Shown: positions 40,679 through 50,776, counted from the first letter of the stretch. The stretch is DNA of 64,000 nucleotides from JAFGAV01 sp041479055 (GCA_963702835.1 OY969762.1:372001-436000), one strand, 5' to 3'. A program made the numbers and translations. Notes: a model not told the origin generated them from the letters alone.

Positions 40679-40885
40679 ATGCGGTCAACCCAGACACAGA
40701 CCATTTTCTTGATTCTGGCGGCCCTGATATCTTTCTCCACCTGCGCCTCGAGAACCGAATCCCTGTCCAGCTTGAGCGCTTCCCATAAAAAGGACCATGA
40801 CGGCCGGAGCCTGAATGTTCGGACGGGTGAAATGCTCTTGACCCGCCAGCTGGAATCTGTTTATTTCGGTCCGATCGGGGAATAG
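40679..40885 (+). CDS. Small exported or lipoprotein-like protein, doubtful
   Basis: 68 codons beginning MRSTQTQTIFLILAALISFS then TCAS. The segment reads as a signal peptide with a poor lipobox at Cys22. The rest is short and polar. It is the only ORF in a 465-base gap (40513-40977). Little else supports it beyond the promoter-like sequence. It may be a remnant. Confidence 0.35.
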   Translation: MRSTQTQTIFLILAALISFSTCASRTESLSSLSASHKKDHDGRSLNVRTGEMLLTRQLESVYFGPIGE

Positions 40886-40977
40886 CCGGGAAATGCCCGA
40901 AGTCGATGATGGGAAAAAGGAACTCTGTCGTCAAGTTTTAAGACTAATATTTATGGCGGTGCGCGGGTGAGCGCTGT

Positions 40978-42604
40978 ATGAGGAAAAGCGAGCGGATCGT
41001 CGTCGGCCTTATCCTCTTGATGACTCTCCTGGCCGCGGTCCCGCTGCTGAACAAATACATTGGAAACTCCGACCAGATTTCTTATATCACCATCGCCCAG
41101 AAATACTTGGCCGGGAATTTTAAGGATGCCGTCAACGGCTACTGGTCGCCGCTTTTTTCTTGGCTCATGGTGCCGCTCCTGGCCTTGAAAATGAATGCCG
41201 TCATCGCCTCCCAGATAGTCGCTTTGTGGAGCGCCCTGCTCTTGCTCCTGGGCACATACCTTTTAACGCTTCGGCTCTCGTTGTCGGCACCGCTCCGGCT
41301 GACCGTGCTCCTCATTTTGGCGCCCACACTCCTCCTCTGCTACGTTTTCATTGTTGTCGGCCCGGACTTGCTCGTTGCGGCTTTGCTCGTCCTTTATCTC
41401 TCGGTCGTTCTTGACCCCGAAGTACGGACGAAAGACAACGGCGGGCTTTCTTGGCGCGGCTCTGGGCGCTCTGGCTTATCTGGCCAAAGCCTATGCTTTT
41501 TACTTTTTCATCGCCCATTTCTTCCTCCTCCATGCCGTGTTCGTCATTCAAGCTGCCCACCGACGGGAGCGGCTTCGCCTCCTTAAAAAATACGCCCTCT
41601 CCATGGTCGTCTTCCTCGTCCTCTGTGCTCCCTGGATCGGCGGCCTCAGCGCCAAATACGGCGGCCTGCTCACCGGCACCACCACCAGAATCAACTTCGC
41701 TATTGCCGGACGGGAGAGCCGGGGACATCCGCAGGTGTATTCTGGATTCATCCCTCCGCCCAATGCGACGGCCCTTTCCACCTGGGAGGACCCGAGCCGC
41801 AATCCCTACATCCCCTGGAGTCCTTTCCGGTCGAAAAAGGATTTTATTTATTGGCTTCACCTGATAGCGCGCAACCTGGCGGACTTTGTCAGAATTTTCC
41901 TTGAGTATTCCATTCTTTCAATTCCCATCCTGGTCCTGGGCCTATGGGCAAGCGCGGCCGCGCTGCTGAGGAAGAAGAGCGGCGGCTTCCTGGCCTTGGC
42001 CATCCTGACGTTGGCCCTCTATTCCTTCGGCTATCTCGCTCTCTTCGTCCTGGACCGCTATGTCCTCATCGACCTGGTCCTGATCGTTATTCTAGGAACC
42101 CTGGGACTGAACACTGTCTTTAAGAAGAGGTTTTTTTACCGCCGGTTTTTAAGAGGGGCCGTCCTCTCCGTCTATATTCTGTCTTTCCTGCCGACTCCCC
42201 TCAAGTTCCTTCCTCGGAACCTTAATCACGGAAAATACTTTTTAATCGAATCGCTCGGCTACACGGACGCCGGCATCTATCAGATCGGACGGGCGCTGAA
42301 AAGGCGCTATGACCTCTCCGGAAATATGGCTTCCAATTTCAACGGCAACGTCACCCTCACTCTGTCCTACTATTTGAACCTCCGCTATTTCGGCTGGATG
42401 AGGAAGGAGGATGGGCCGGAGGAATTGAAGCGAGAGCTGGAGAAGTACGGGATTGACTATTTCTTCCTTTGGTTTGAGAGTGGGGAGCGTTTTCCCTTCT
42501 TAAAGGCGTTCCCCGAGATCACCCGGGGAAAATTCCCGGAGCTGAAGATCTATCAATTGCGAAACCCGAAATCTTTCCAGGGCCAGACGCCTCCCAGCAC
42601 ATGA
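40978..42604 (+). pseudogene. GT39-like membrane glycosyltransferase with a one-base frameshift
   Basis: Two frames together encode a protein of about 541 residues. The first (from ATG 40978) has the exoplasmic-loop motif SDQISYITIAQKYL near residue 31 and TM helices up to LYLSVVLDP. The second continues KYGRKTTAGFLGAALGALAYLAKAYA with more helices and ends at 42604. Deleting one C from the CCCC at 41415-41418 joins them as LDPKYGRKT. GT39/ArnT-like enzymes transfer sugars from polyprenyl donors at the periplasmic face. Overlap with the next gene (ATGA) suggests an otherwise intact operon, so a sequencing error is as likely as decay. Confidence 0.75.
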
Positions 42605-43992
42605 CCAGACCCAAAATTGCCATACTCGGGGCGGGGATATCAGGGCTGGCCCTGGCCTCGCGGCTCGCCGAAAGATACGACGTCACGGTCGTCGAGGCGG
42701 AGTCATCCGTGGGAGGAATGGCCCGGACGATCCGGCGCGGTCCGTTTTATCTCAATCTAGGACCACATCCCCTCTATGCCTCTTCGCCGCTCAACGAGCC
42801 CGTCATCCAGGCCGTCCGGCAAAAACTGGGGAACCGGATGTTCGAGTTCGAGCGGAGGTCCGCCATCTACTTCAATCGGAAGCTTTGGCAATATCCTCTC
42901 AGGATGCGCGACATCCTGACCAAGCTTTCCTTCCCCGAGCATTTCGTTTACTCGGCGAGCTACCTGAAGGCCCGGATCTTGTTTTCCCTCGGGAAAAAAG
43001 GCCGGGATAGCTTTGCTGACTGGGTGAAGTCCCGCTACGGAAGCAAGATTTATCAGCTCTACTTCGAGAAATATACGGCCAAAGCCTGGGGGATGAACCC
43101 CGAATTTCTCTCCAGCTCCTTTGCCGCCGAACGGGTTCCGGATGTCTCCCTGGCGGAGGCGCTTTGGGAAACCATCTTGGGGAAAAAGCCCTCCTCGGCC
43201 AAGGACCATCCCCATAATCCTCAAAAGGCACGCTCCTACTTCGCCCGCCATGGAGTGGGCACGATTTCCGATAACCTGAAAAACGAGGCGATATCCCAAG
43301 GGGCCCGCTTTCTGCTCAACTGCCGGGCTGTCGGCCTGAAAGTGGAGTCTGACCGCGTTGCCGGCGTGCGGGTCGAGCAGAACGGGTCACCGTCGCTCCT
43401 CTCCTGCGACTATGTGGCCTCCTCGATTCCGCTCTCCCATCTCGTCGGGTTCCTGTCGTCGTCTGAGACCTCCGGCCGAATCGCCCAAGCTCTGCCTTAT
43501 TCCGGACTGGTCTTCGTCTTCCTGTTTTTCAAAAAGGCAAGACTGCTCAGCCATAACTGGATTTATTTTCCCGAACCCGATATCCCCTTCAACCGGATTT
43601 TTGAAATCAAGAACTGCTCCCAGGATTGCGCCCCGAGCGATCAGACCAGCCTGTGTGTCGAGTTCCCCGCCGCCAGCTCGGACTCGGAGCGGTTGGCAGC
43701 AGACCGTGATTATGTCGGCGCGGCCGTGAAAACGCTCTCCGGCCTGGGGGTGATCGAGGCCGGCGACCTGACCGACAGTCTCATGATCCGCCACCCCCAT
43801 GTCTACGGCCTCTGGCTCAAAGGTTTTGAATCAGCCAGGGAGGAGGCCCGCGGCATCGTCGGCCGCTACGTCAACCTGGCTTCCTTCGGCCGGCAGGGCG
43901 AATTCCAATACTACAACATGGACCATTGTTTAAAGCGGGCGGAATCCATCGCGGACCGCGTCCATCATCACTTCGAACAGGCCGGGGGCTAA
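42601..43992 (+). CDS. FAD-dependent amine-oxidase-like protein (PPOX/UDP-galactopyranose-mutase-like)
   Basis: A 463-residue flavoprotein. The Rossmann start IAILGAGISGLALASRLAERY binds FAD, and VVEAESSVGGMARTI is the second dinucleotide motif. RGPFYLNLGPHPLYAS and YTAKAWGMNPEFLSSSFAAERVP are like those in NAD(P)-binding Rossmann/FAD oxidoreductases of glycan clusters. The Trp-Gly region (KAWG) resembles the family that includes UDP-galactopyranose mutase. Context with a GT39 and an epimerase supports a role in polysaccharide or lipid-linked sugar synthesis. Confidence 0.8.
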   Translation: MTRPKIAILGAGISGLALASRLAERYDVTVVEAESSVGGMARTIRRGPFYLNLGPHPLYASSPLNEPVIQAVRQKLGNRMFEFERRSAIYFNRKLWQYPLRMRDILTKLSFPEHFVYSASYLKARILFSLGKKGRDSFADWVKSRYGSKIYQLYFEKYTAKAWGMNPEFLSSSFAAERVPDVSLAEALWETILGKKPSSAKDHPHNPQKARSYFARHGVGTISDNLKNEAISQGARFLLNCRAVGLKVESDRVAGVRVEQNGSPSLLSCDYVASSIPLSHLVGFLSSSETSGRIAQALPYSGLVFVFLFFKKARLLSHNWIYFPEPDIPFNRIFEIKNCSQDCAPSDQTSLCVEFPAASSDSERLAADRDYVGAAVKTLSGLGVIEAGDLTDSLMIRHPHVYGLWLKGFESAREEARGIVGRYVNLASFGRQGEFQYYNMDHCLKRAESIADRVHHHFEQAGG

Positions 43993-43997
43993 ACAGA

Positions 43998-44918
43998 ATG
44001 GCCAGATGTCTGGTGACCGGGGGTGCCGGTTTTTTGGGGTCGGCCCTGGCCCGGAGGTTGGCCCGGAACGGCTTTGAAATCGCCGTGTTCGACCGGCGGG
44101 CCGCTGATCCCGTTCGAAAAAGGAACCCAGAGGATCCCGGGGATCTTGTTTCGCTCACGGTTGAGGAGACGGCGCGGCTAGTCGAAGGGTTCGACTACGT
44201 CTTCCACTTCGCCTGTTCCTCAACGCCCCGCACGTCGCTGGCCAATCCCCAGAAGGAGGAAGATTCCAACATCCGGCCATCCCTGAAGATTATCGACGCC
44301 TGCCTCCGGGCCGGGGTCGGGAAATTCGTTTTTCCCTCCTCCGGGTCGGTTTACGGGCGATGGGCAGGCCGGCCTTTCCGGGAGAGCGACCCGCCCTGTC
44401 CGGACAACCCCTATGCGCTGTCCAAGAAGGCCATCGAAGATTTCTTGGTTTCCGCGGGAAGCCGAGGGCTTGGCTACACTATCCTGAGGCCCGGCAGCGC
44501 ATTCGGCCCTGGGCAAAATCCCTTATCCGGGCAGGGAGCGGTCACCTGTTTTCTGCACCAATGTCTGATGGGCCGGCCGATCCAGATCCACGGCACGGGC
44601 GAAGTTCGGAGGGATTTCACCTTCAGCGACGACATCATCTCCTGCAGCCTTGCCTGTCTCGGCCGGATTGAGCCTCGGCTGGTGAACGTTTCCACTCAAG
44701 CCGGAACAACCCTGCTGGAGATCGTCCAAATGTGTTTCCGGTTGACCAGTCGCCAGGTTCCCCTGGAATTCATCGAGGCCCCGCTGGCCGATCAAGAGAA
44801 TATCATTCTCGATAACTCCGTGCTCAAAGAGCGCTTCGGATTCGTCCCGACCGCGCTTGAAGAAGGGATAGAAAAAACGCTCCGCTGGCTGATCGACGCC
44901 GGACTGACCCGGAACTGA
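43998..44918 (+). CDS. NAD-dependent sugar-nucleotide epimerase/dehydratase (SDR)
   Basis: A 306-residue extended SDR protein. The cofactor motif is VTGGAGFLGSALARRLA. The catalytic triad has Ser in FPSSGSVYG, and YALSKK provides Tyr and Lys. GSAFGPGQNPLSGQG and RRDFTFSDD are UDP-glucose-4-epimerase-like blocks. The product sugar is unknown. Start ATG 43998, five bases after the upstream stop. It closes the glycan cluster. Confidence 0.9.
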   Translation: MARCLVTGGAGFLGSALARRLARNGFEIAVFDRRAADPVRKRNPEDPGDLVSLTVEETARLVEGFDYVFHFACSSTPRTSLANPQKEEDSNIRPSLKIIDACLRAGVGKFVFPSSGSVYGRWAGRPFRESDPPCPDNPYALSKKAIEDFLVSAGSRGLGYTILRPGSAFGPGQNPLSGQGAVTCFLHQCLMGRPIQIHGTGEVRRDFTFSDDIISCSLACLGRIEPRLVNVSTQAGTTLLEIVQMCFRLTSRQVPLEFIEAPLADQENIILDNSVLKERFGFVPTALEEGIEKTLRWLIDAGLTRN

Positions 44919-44939
44919 AAGCAGATTCTGTCCGAGGCC

Positions 44940-45023
44940 ATGAAGCCGAAGGCCCATTGCCAGCTGGCCATCGTTGAGGCGGTGGAGAAGCTCGTGGAGG
45001 CCTGCGCCGAGGCTGTCAAATAA
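44940..45023 (+). pseudogene. Short gene remnant after the epimerase
   Basis: In the epimerase frame, just past its TGA, the codons spell KQILSEAMKPKAHCQLAIVE and EAVEKLVEACAEAVK before TAA at 45021. The helix-like, coding-looking composition suggests the 3' tail of a lost gene. ATG 44940 could start a 27-residue peptide. No family can be named. Confidence 0.3.
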
Positions 45024-45035
45024 TACTTGTTTTCT

Positions 45036-47204
45036 TTATTTCTCCGGCTGACATCTGGCTATGATCTCCTCCAGCCTCTCTTTGGCCGTGGGGGAGAGAA
45101 GATCGTAAGCGGGGGTTCCCTTGTATTTCATCAGATGAAAATAGGCTTTGGCTCTGTCGCCGTTCTCGAGATGGGCGGAGCCGAGAAAATAGTGAGCCTC
45201 ATCAAGGCCGGGGTCGAGGGCCAGGGCCTTCTCCAAGCTGGCGATGGCCTGGCCAAAGCGGCCTGCCTGGTAATAAGCCACTCCCAGGCTATAATGAGCG
45301 GCGCTGTAAGCCGGGTCGAGCCTCACCGCTTTTTGAAAGCTGGCCAGGGCCAGGTCATAGGACTCAGCGTGCTTCGTCTTTCGGAAGACATCGAAATGAA
45401 GGGTGCCCAGGTTAAAATGGGTGATGGCGAAGTCCTTATCGATGGCCAGCGATTTCTCGAAGCTGGCCAGAGCCCGGGGGAAATTCTCTTTTTTCCAGTA
45501 GGCCAGCCCGATATAGTTCCACATCACGGGGTCCAGGTCGATCTGCGCATAGGCCCTTGGCTGGAAGGCCCGGAGGACCTCGTCGAACTGACCCGTCGCA
45601 TAGAGATCGGCGATGTATTGAAAATAAATGTCGTAGTTCTCGGGCATGGCTTCCAGCCCGAGGCGCAGCACGGCGATGGCGTCAGCCGGCCTGTTCTGGT
45701 CCCTGTAGATAAAAGCCAGGTTGAGGTAGGCGGCGTTGATGTTTTTTCTGGCGGTCAGGACTTCCCGAAGGGCCTCGATCCCCTGGCGGACTTTCCCGGC
45801 TCGATAGAGATCCAAGGCCTCAACCGCTCTGTTGTGATAGGGCAGCAGGGCGGCCACGGAGTCCTGGGGACCAAAGGCCGTTTTCCTCGGGCCGGGCAGG
45901 CCGGCCACATAGCCCAGGCTTCTCAATTTTTCCAGCGTGGCCCGGTCAGCTTTCTGCTCGGCCCGGGAGCTTTCCGCCGAAGTTTGACTCTTGATGATCT
46001 TGGCCAGCTGCGTTCTCAGGGCGTCGATGTCCGCGCTCTGGGCCAGGTTGTTCGCCTCGTCGAAGTCTTTGCGGAGGTCATAGACCTCCGGCAGGGGAGA
46101 GTCGATAAATTTGCTCTGCCCGTTAATCATTCCCTGCACGGGCGCCCAGCCCATGCTGAGAAAGGGGCCCAGCGACTCGAAATAGATAGGCCGCTCCTCG
46201 TCTTTCTTTCCCCGCAGGAGAGGAAGGAGCGAAGCGCCCTGCAGAAAATCCGGCTTCTCGATCTTGAGCAGATCGCAGACCGTGGGAAAGATATCGATGT
46301 GGGAAACGTTTTGATCGACCACCCTGTGCTCGACACCCGGCGCGTAGACAAATAAAGGGATCCAGATCGTCGTGTTGTAGGCCAGGTAGCCGTGCGTCGC
46401 CTCGCCGTGAGCACCCAGCGATTCCCCGTGATCGCCGGTGAGAATGATGAGCGTCGTCTCGAAAAGGCCTTTATCCTTTAAATAGTCCAGGAGATTTCCT
46501 ATAACGGCGTCCGTGTAGGCCACTTCACCGTCATAGGGATTCCGGGCGAACCGAGTCCGGTAGGGTTCGGGAGGAGCGTAGGGATAATGGGGATCATAAA
46601 AATGGACCCACAGGAACCAGGGAGGCTTCTGTTCCCGCAGCCATTTTTGGGCGCTCTCCCATACGGCCGCGGCCCTTCGCTCTCCTCCCCTGGCGTCCGC
46701 TTCCTGGAGGCCCGTTTCTTCTTTTCCGAAAGTGTCGTCATAGACCGAAAAGCCCTGGTCCAGGCCGAAGTACGAGTCGAGGGGAAATCCGCCCACAAAA
46801 GCCCCGGTGGCATAGCCCCGGCTGTGGAGATGCTCGGCCAAGGTCAGAAATTCGCCCCGGACGACGTAGTTGGCGTTATCGCGAACGCCGTGGGTGGAGG
46901 GAGTCGTGCCCAAAAGGATATTCGTGTGAGAGGGCAGAGTCGTGGTGGTATGGGAAAAAGCTCGCTTGAAAACAACGCTCCTGGAGGCCAAGCTGTCTAG
47001 GTGAGGCGTGTGGAGGTATTTGGAGCAATAGAAACTAATCCTATCGGCCCTGAGGGTATCGATGGTGATGAGCAGCACGTTAAGCCGCGATCCGGGGCTG
47101 TCCGCCGGGGCCGCCCCGCCTGAAAGCGAGGAGAGGGAAAAGAGAAAGCTGAGCACGGGCCAGAAGAGAACCCTCACCGAGACAGTTCTCTTTTTATCAA
47201 ACAC
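45036..47204 (-). CDS. Sulfatase/alkaline-phosphatase-superfamily protein with C-terminal TPR repeats
   Basis: A 722-residue exported hydrolase. A signal peptide (VLFWPVLSFLFSLSSLSGG) is followed by LLITIDTLRADR, the metal-binding front. The nucleophile region is SHTTTTLPSHTNILLG, without the C/S-x-P-x-R formylglycine signature, so a Thr/Ser nucleophile is likely. LTGDHGESLGAHGE completes the metal site. From about residue 470 come five or so TPR units, e.g. AAHYSLGVAYYQAGRFGQAI and EAHYFLGSAHLENGDRAKAY. Such proteins may act on sulfated or phosphorylated glycans at the envelope. The sulfatase label is a superfamily name only. Confidence 0.87.
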   Translation of the reverse strand: MFDKKRTVSVRVLFWPVLSFLFSLSSLSGGAAPADSPGSRLNVLLITIDTLRADRISFYCSKYLHTPHLDSLASRSVVFKRAFSHTTTTLPSHTNILLGTTPSTHGVRDNANYVVRGEFLTLAEHLHSRGYATGAFVGGFPLDSYFGLDQGFSVYDDTFGKEETGLQEADARGGERRAAAVWESAQKWLREQKPPWFLWVHFYDPHYPYAPPEPYRTRFARNPYDGEVAYTDAVIGNLLDYLKDKGLFETTLIILTGDHGESLGAHGEATHGYLAYNTTIWIPLFVYAPGVEHRVVDQNVSHIDIFPTVCDLLKIEKPDFLQGASLLPLLRGKKDEERPIYFESLGPFLSMGWAPVQGMINGQSKFIDSPLPEVYDLRKDFDEANNLAQSADIDALRTQLAKIIKSQTSAESSRAEQKADRATLEKLRSLGYVAGLPGPRKTAFGPQDSVAALLPYHNRAVEALDLYRAGKVRQGIEALREVLTARKNINAAYLNLAFIYRDQNRPADAIAVLRLGLEAMPENYDIYFQYIADLYATGQFDEVLRAFQPRAYAQIDLDPVMWNYIGLAYWKKENFPRALASFEKSLAIDKDFAITHFNLGTLHFDVFRKTKHAESYDLALASFQKAVRLDPAYSAAHYSLGVAYYQAGRFGQAIASLEKALALDPGLDEAHYFLGSAHLENGDRAKAYFHLMKYKGTPAYDLLSPTAKERLEEIIARCQPEK

Positions 47205-47257
47205 TTCAAAAAATATAACACCCTCGACGAAGGACAGTCAACGGCTCTAAGCGGCGT

Positions 47258-48265
47258 TCAGTATCCTCCCCTTTCCGGCTTGACCCTGCCTTTAAAGACC
47301 TTATACAGAAAAGCGGTGGAGGCGATGACGATGGGCAGGCCGACGAGGGCGATGATGAACATAACGCGGAGCGTCAAAGGGCTCGAGGAGGCATTGGCCG
47401 CGGTCAGGCTGAGACCCGGCTCCGAGGCCCTGACCAGCGCCGGGTAGAGGACCGCGCCGGCGAGGCCCCATAAGCTCAGCCAGGACAGCGAGGTCATCAA
47501 GAAGGCCGGCCTGTCTTTGTCCCAGGCCAGGGCCGCCTTCAGCCCGGCCAACGATAACAGAAATATAGCCGCGGCCGGCCAGGCCAGGATTTTGTTTTTG
47601 GCCCAGGGGAGATAGAGGAAGGACATAAACAATCCGAGCAGGAACAATCCGGCTTCAATCCACCACAACCTTCCGGCCAGGCGTTTGGCCCTGGCTTTCA
47701 GCCCTCCCTCTGTTTTGAGCAAGGCGTAGGCCGTCCCGTGCAGCAAAAAAGTGGATAGCCCCAGCAGCCCGACGGCCAGAGGAAACGGCCGCAGCAGGGT
47801 AAAGAAGCTTCCGGTAAATTCCCCGTCGCTGTTCAAGGGAATGCCTTGAAGGATGTTGCCCAGGGCCAGCCCGAAAAGGATAGCCGGCAGGAAACTGCCT
47901 ATAAAAAAAGCCCGTTCCCAGAAGCCGCTTCTTTTCGGGTCGTGGCCACGGAATTCAAGCGAGACGGCGCGGAAGATAAGGGAGACCAGCACGATCATCA
48001 AGGCCAGGTAGAATCCGCTGAAGACCGTGGCATAGGCCAGGGGAAAGGCGGCGAACAGCGCCCCGCCCCCGGCCAGCAGCCAGACTTCGTTGCCGTCCCA
48101 GAATGGCCCGATGGCCCGGAACAGGACCTGCTTGTCCTCTTCGCTTTTAGCCAGGAAGGGGAAAAACAGTCCCACTCCCAGGTCGAATCCGTCGAGAACC
48201 GAATAGCCGGCCAGGAGGACGCCGATAAGGAGGAACCAGACGGTCTGGAGTGTTGTGGGAGCCAT
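47258..48265 (-). CDS. cydB: Cytochrome bd quinol oxidase subunit II
   Basis: A 335-residue membrane subunit with about nine helices. FLLIGVLLAGYSVLDGFDLG opens with the conserved YxxLDGFDLG. GPFWDGNEVWLLAGGGALFAA is the hallmark of CydB. It pairs with CydA at the inner membrane and helps scavenge oxygen at low tension. It follows cydA by 12 bases. Confidence 0.95.
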   Translation of the reverse strand: MAPTTLQTVWFLLIGVLLAGYSVLDGFDLGVGLFFPFLAKSEEDKQVLFRAIGPFWDGNEVWLLAGGGALFAAFPLAYATVFSGFYLALMIVLVSLIFRAVSLEFRGHDPKRSGFWERAFFIGSFLPAILFGLALGNILQGIPLNSDGEFTGSFFTLLRPFPLAVGLLGLSTFLLHGTAYALLKTEGGLKARAKRLAGRLWWIEAGLFLLGLFMSFLYLPWAKNKILAWPAAAIFLLSLAGLKAALAWDKDRPAFLMTSLSWLSLWGLAGAVLYPALVRASEPGLSLTAANASSSPLTLRVMFIIALVGLPIVIASTAFLYKVFKGRVKPERGGY

Positions 48266-48277
48266 GGCCGTCCTCTT

Positions 48278-49606
48278 CTAATTAGGCGCCCCGGCCTCGG
48301 CGGGCTCGGGTCCCTTTTTGACTATTTTGAGAATGGCCGAGAAGCCCACGATGCCGATCAAAAGATAAACGACTCCGAACAGGATCAATGTGAAAAGGAT
48401 CTGACCAGCCGGCACGACCGGAGAGGCGGCCTCCGCCGTCCGCAGCACCCTGTACACCGCCCAGGGCTGGCGGCCCACCTCGGCCCCAATCCAGCCGAGC
48501 TCGTTGGCCAGATAGGGGAGCGGCACGGCCAGCAGGAGCAGTTTTAGATAGACTCGGGAAGCGTGGGCCTTTTTTTTGATCCAGAGGGGGAGCCCCCACA
48601 GGGCCAGCCCGATAAAGACAAGGCCCATCAGGATCATGAGATGATAGGACAGGAACGGCAGGAGAACGGGCGGACGCTCCCGGGGCGGGAACTCATTCAG
48701 GCCCTTGACGCTGGCCGACGTGTCGAAATGAATGAGGAAGCTCAGCATTCCCGGGATGGCGAGCTGCAGGTGGATCTTTTGGCTTTTTGGGTCAGGGATG
48801 CCGAACACGGTGAAGGGCGCGGCAGGGCGGGTCTGCCACAGGGCTTCGTAAGCCGCCATCTTCTCCGGCTGGGTCTGAGCCACCTGGACCGAGTGGAGAT
48901 GGCCCAGTCCGAGCTGAAGCAGCGAGACGATGATGAACACTCCCAGGGCCGTCCGGAGGAGGAGCTTGGCCGCCTGGGGCGACCGGTTCTTGAGGATCAG
49001 CCAGGCGGCCATGGCGGCCGCCGCCAGCGAACCGGTGATCCAGCCGGCGGCGATGGTATGCCCGAAGCGCACCAGGGTCGAGTGATTGAGCGCCGCCCGG
49101 AAGAAATCCGTCAATACGGCGCGTCCGCCTTCCATTTTGAACCCGTCGGGCGTTTGCATCCAGGAGTTGGCCATGATGATCCACAGCCCGGAGAGATGGC
49201 TGCCGAAAAAAACCAGGAAGCAGGACAGCCAGTAGAGGCCGGGGGAGACCTTTGGGCGGCCGAAAACCAGGACTCCCAGGAAGATCGACTCCAGGGAGAA
49301 GGCCAGGATCCCCTCGGCGGCCAGGGGGGCGCCGAAGACATCCCCCACTACGCGCGCGTAGTTTGACCAGTTGTTGCCGAAGGCGAATTCCAGGGTGATG
49401 CCGGTGGCCGCTCCCATGACGAAGACCAGGCCCAGGATCTTGACCAGGAACGAGGAAAGAGTTTTGTAAGGCTCGAGCTTGCTTTTGAGGTAGAGCGTCT
49501 CCAGAATGAGGATGATGAGGGTCAGGCCGAGAGTGGTCGGCGGAAAAAGAAAATGAAAGCCGGCCGTGAACCCGAATTGGAGGCGGGCCAGAAGAACAGC
49601 GTCCAC
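48278..49606 (-). CDS. cydA: Cytochrome bd quinol oxidase subunit I
   Basis: A 442-residue haem-carrying subunit. FGFTAGFHFLFPPTTLG at residues ~12-28 has the haem-ligand His18. GITLEFAFGNNWSNYARVVGDVFGAPLAAEG covers the conserved Glu channel. The Q-loop is of the short type (total 442 rather than about 520). With CydB it reduces O2 to water using quinol without pumping protons. In an anaerobe it protects glycyl-radical and Fe-S enzymes from oxygen. Confidence 0.95.
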   Translation of the reverse strand: MDAVLLARLQFGFTAGFHFLFPPTTLGLTLIILILETLYLKSKLEPYKTLSSFLVKILGLVFVMGAATGITLEFAFGNNWSNYARVVGDVFGAPLAAEGILAFSLESIFLGVLVFGRPKVSPGLYWLSCFLVFFGSHLSGLWIIMANSWMQTPDGFKMEGGRAVLTDFFRAALNHSTLVRFGHTIAAGWITGSLAAAAMAAWLILKNRSPQAAKLLLRTALGVFIIVSLLQLGLGHLHSVQVAQTQPEKMAAYEALWQTRPAAPFTVFGIPDPKSQKIHLQLAIPGMLSFLIHFDTSASVKGLNEFPPRERPPVLLPFLSYHLMILMGLVFIGLALWGLPLWIKKKAHASRVYLKLLLLAVPLPYLANELGWIGAEVGRQPWAVYRVLRTAEAASPVVPAGQILFTLILFGVVYLLIGIVGFSAILKIVKKGPEPAEAGAPN

Positions 49607-49693
49607 GTCATTTCCTCCCAGGATGGAGCGGCCCTATTTTAATCAGGCGGCCGCTCGCCGGCAAGCCCGGCCACGGCCCGGCCATGAACGCCG

Positions 49694-49722
49694 TTGATCA
49701 TCTTTCGTATTATAGATATGAT
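49694..49722 (+). promoter_or_regulatory. Promoter of the SPFH gene
   Basis: TTGATC (49694-49699), 17-bp spacer, TATGAT (49717-49722), 35 bases before ATG 49758; AAGGAGGAG is the ribosome site. Confidence 0.6.
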
Positions 49723-49757
49723 TGGAATTCAATACTGCCCGATAAGGAGGAGCGCCC

Positions 49758-50624
49758 ATGAGCGAGAATATTTACGTCGCGGCGGCCGTTGTCATCGTCA
49801 TTCTCTTCTTCAGCGGCATCCGCATCATCCGGCCGACCCACCGGGGGTTAATCGAGCGCCTGGGCAAGTACAAGGGTTTCGGAAAGCCGGGCTTCCACTG
49901 GATTATCCCCGTCATCGACCGCCTGTACCGGATCAACATCACCGAGGTCATGGTCGATGCCCAGCCGCAGGAGATCATCACCAACGATAACCTGAACGCC
50001 CGGGTGGACGCCCAGGTCTATTTCAAGGTCAAGGACGATGAGGAGAGCGTCAAGAGCTCCCAGTACAACGTCTTCAACTATCAGTGGCAGATCGTGAACC
50101 TGGCCCGCACCACCCTGCGCAATATCATCGGCACGCTCACCCTCAAATCAGCCAATAGCGAACGGGGCAAGATCAACAGCGAGCTGCAGAAAACGCTGCG
50201 GGAGGAGACCGGCAGCTGGGGCATCGAGATCGTCCGCACCGAGCTCAAAGAAATCGACCCCCCCAAGGATGTCCAAGAGACGATGAACAAGGTGGTCAAA
50301 GCCGAGAACGAGAAGATCGCCGCCATCGACTTCGCCACCGCCCAGGAGACCATGGCCGACGGCTCCCGCCGGGCCGAGATTAAAAAGGCCGAAGGCGTCC
50401 GGCAAGCCCGCATCCTGGAGGCCGAGGGCGAAGCCCAAGCCATCAAACTGGTCAACGAAGCCGCCCAGCAGTATTTCGTGGGCAACGCCCAGCTTTTGAG
50501 ACGCTTGGAGACCGTTGAGAAATCTCTGATGCACAACGCCAAAATCGTCGTCCCGGCCAACACTCAGTTGATCAACGTCATCAGCGACATGGCGGGCGGG
50601 ATCCTGCCCCTTCCCCAGAAGTAA
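49758..50624 (+). CDS. SPFH-domain membrane protein (stomatin/slipin-like)
   Basis: A 288-residue inner-membrane scaffold protein. One TM helix (VAAAVVIVILFFSGIRII), then the band-7 domain: IRPTHRGLIERLGKYKGFG, DAQPQEIITNDNLNARVDA and VNLARTTLRNIIGTLTL. The end is an Ala/Glu-rich coiled coil (IKKAEGVRQARILEAEGEAQ). Stomatin-like proteins organise membrane microdomains and often pair with NfeD; no NfeD gene is nearby. Downstream genes are transcribed separately. Confidence 0.92.
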   Translation: MSENIYVAAAVVIVILFFSGIRIIRPTHRGLIERLGKYKGFGKPGFHWIIPVIDRLYRINITEVMVDAQPQEIITNDNLNARVDAQVYFKVKDDEESVKSSQYNVFNYQWQIVNLARTTLRNIIGTLTLKSANSERGKINSELQKTLREETGSWGIEIVRTELKEIDPPKDVQETMNKVVKAENEKIAAIDFATAQETMADGSRRAEIKKAEGVRQARILEAEGEAQAIKLVNEAAQQYFVGNAQLLRRLETVEKSLMHNAKIVVPANTQLINVISDMAGGILPLPQK

Positions 50625-50776
50625 GGAAGAAAGGTAGAGAAAGGGGGCGGCCCAAGTCAATATATTAGAAATAAATGAATTATCGTATTTCTTTGGCTTC
50701 TTAAAGCCCTTAAATAATATTTTTTAGGGCTAAAAATAATGTTCTAGGAAAAGGCGGGCTATCCGGAGAAGATCCC

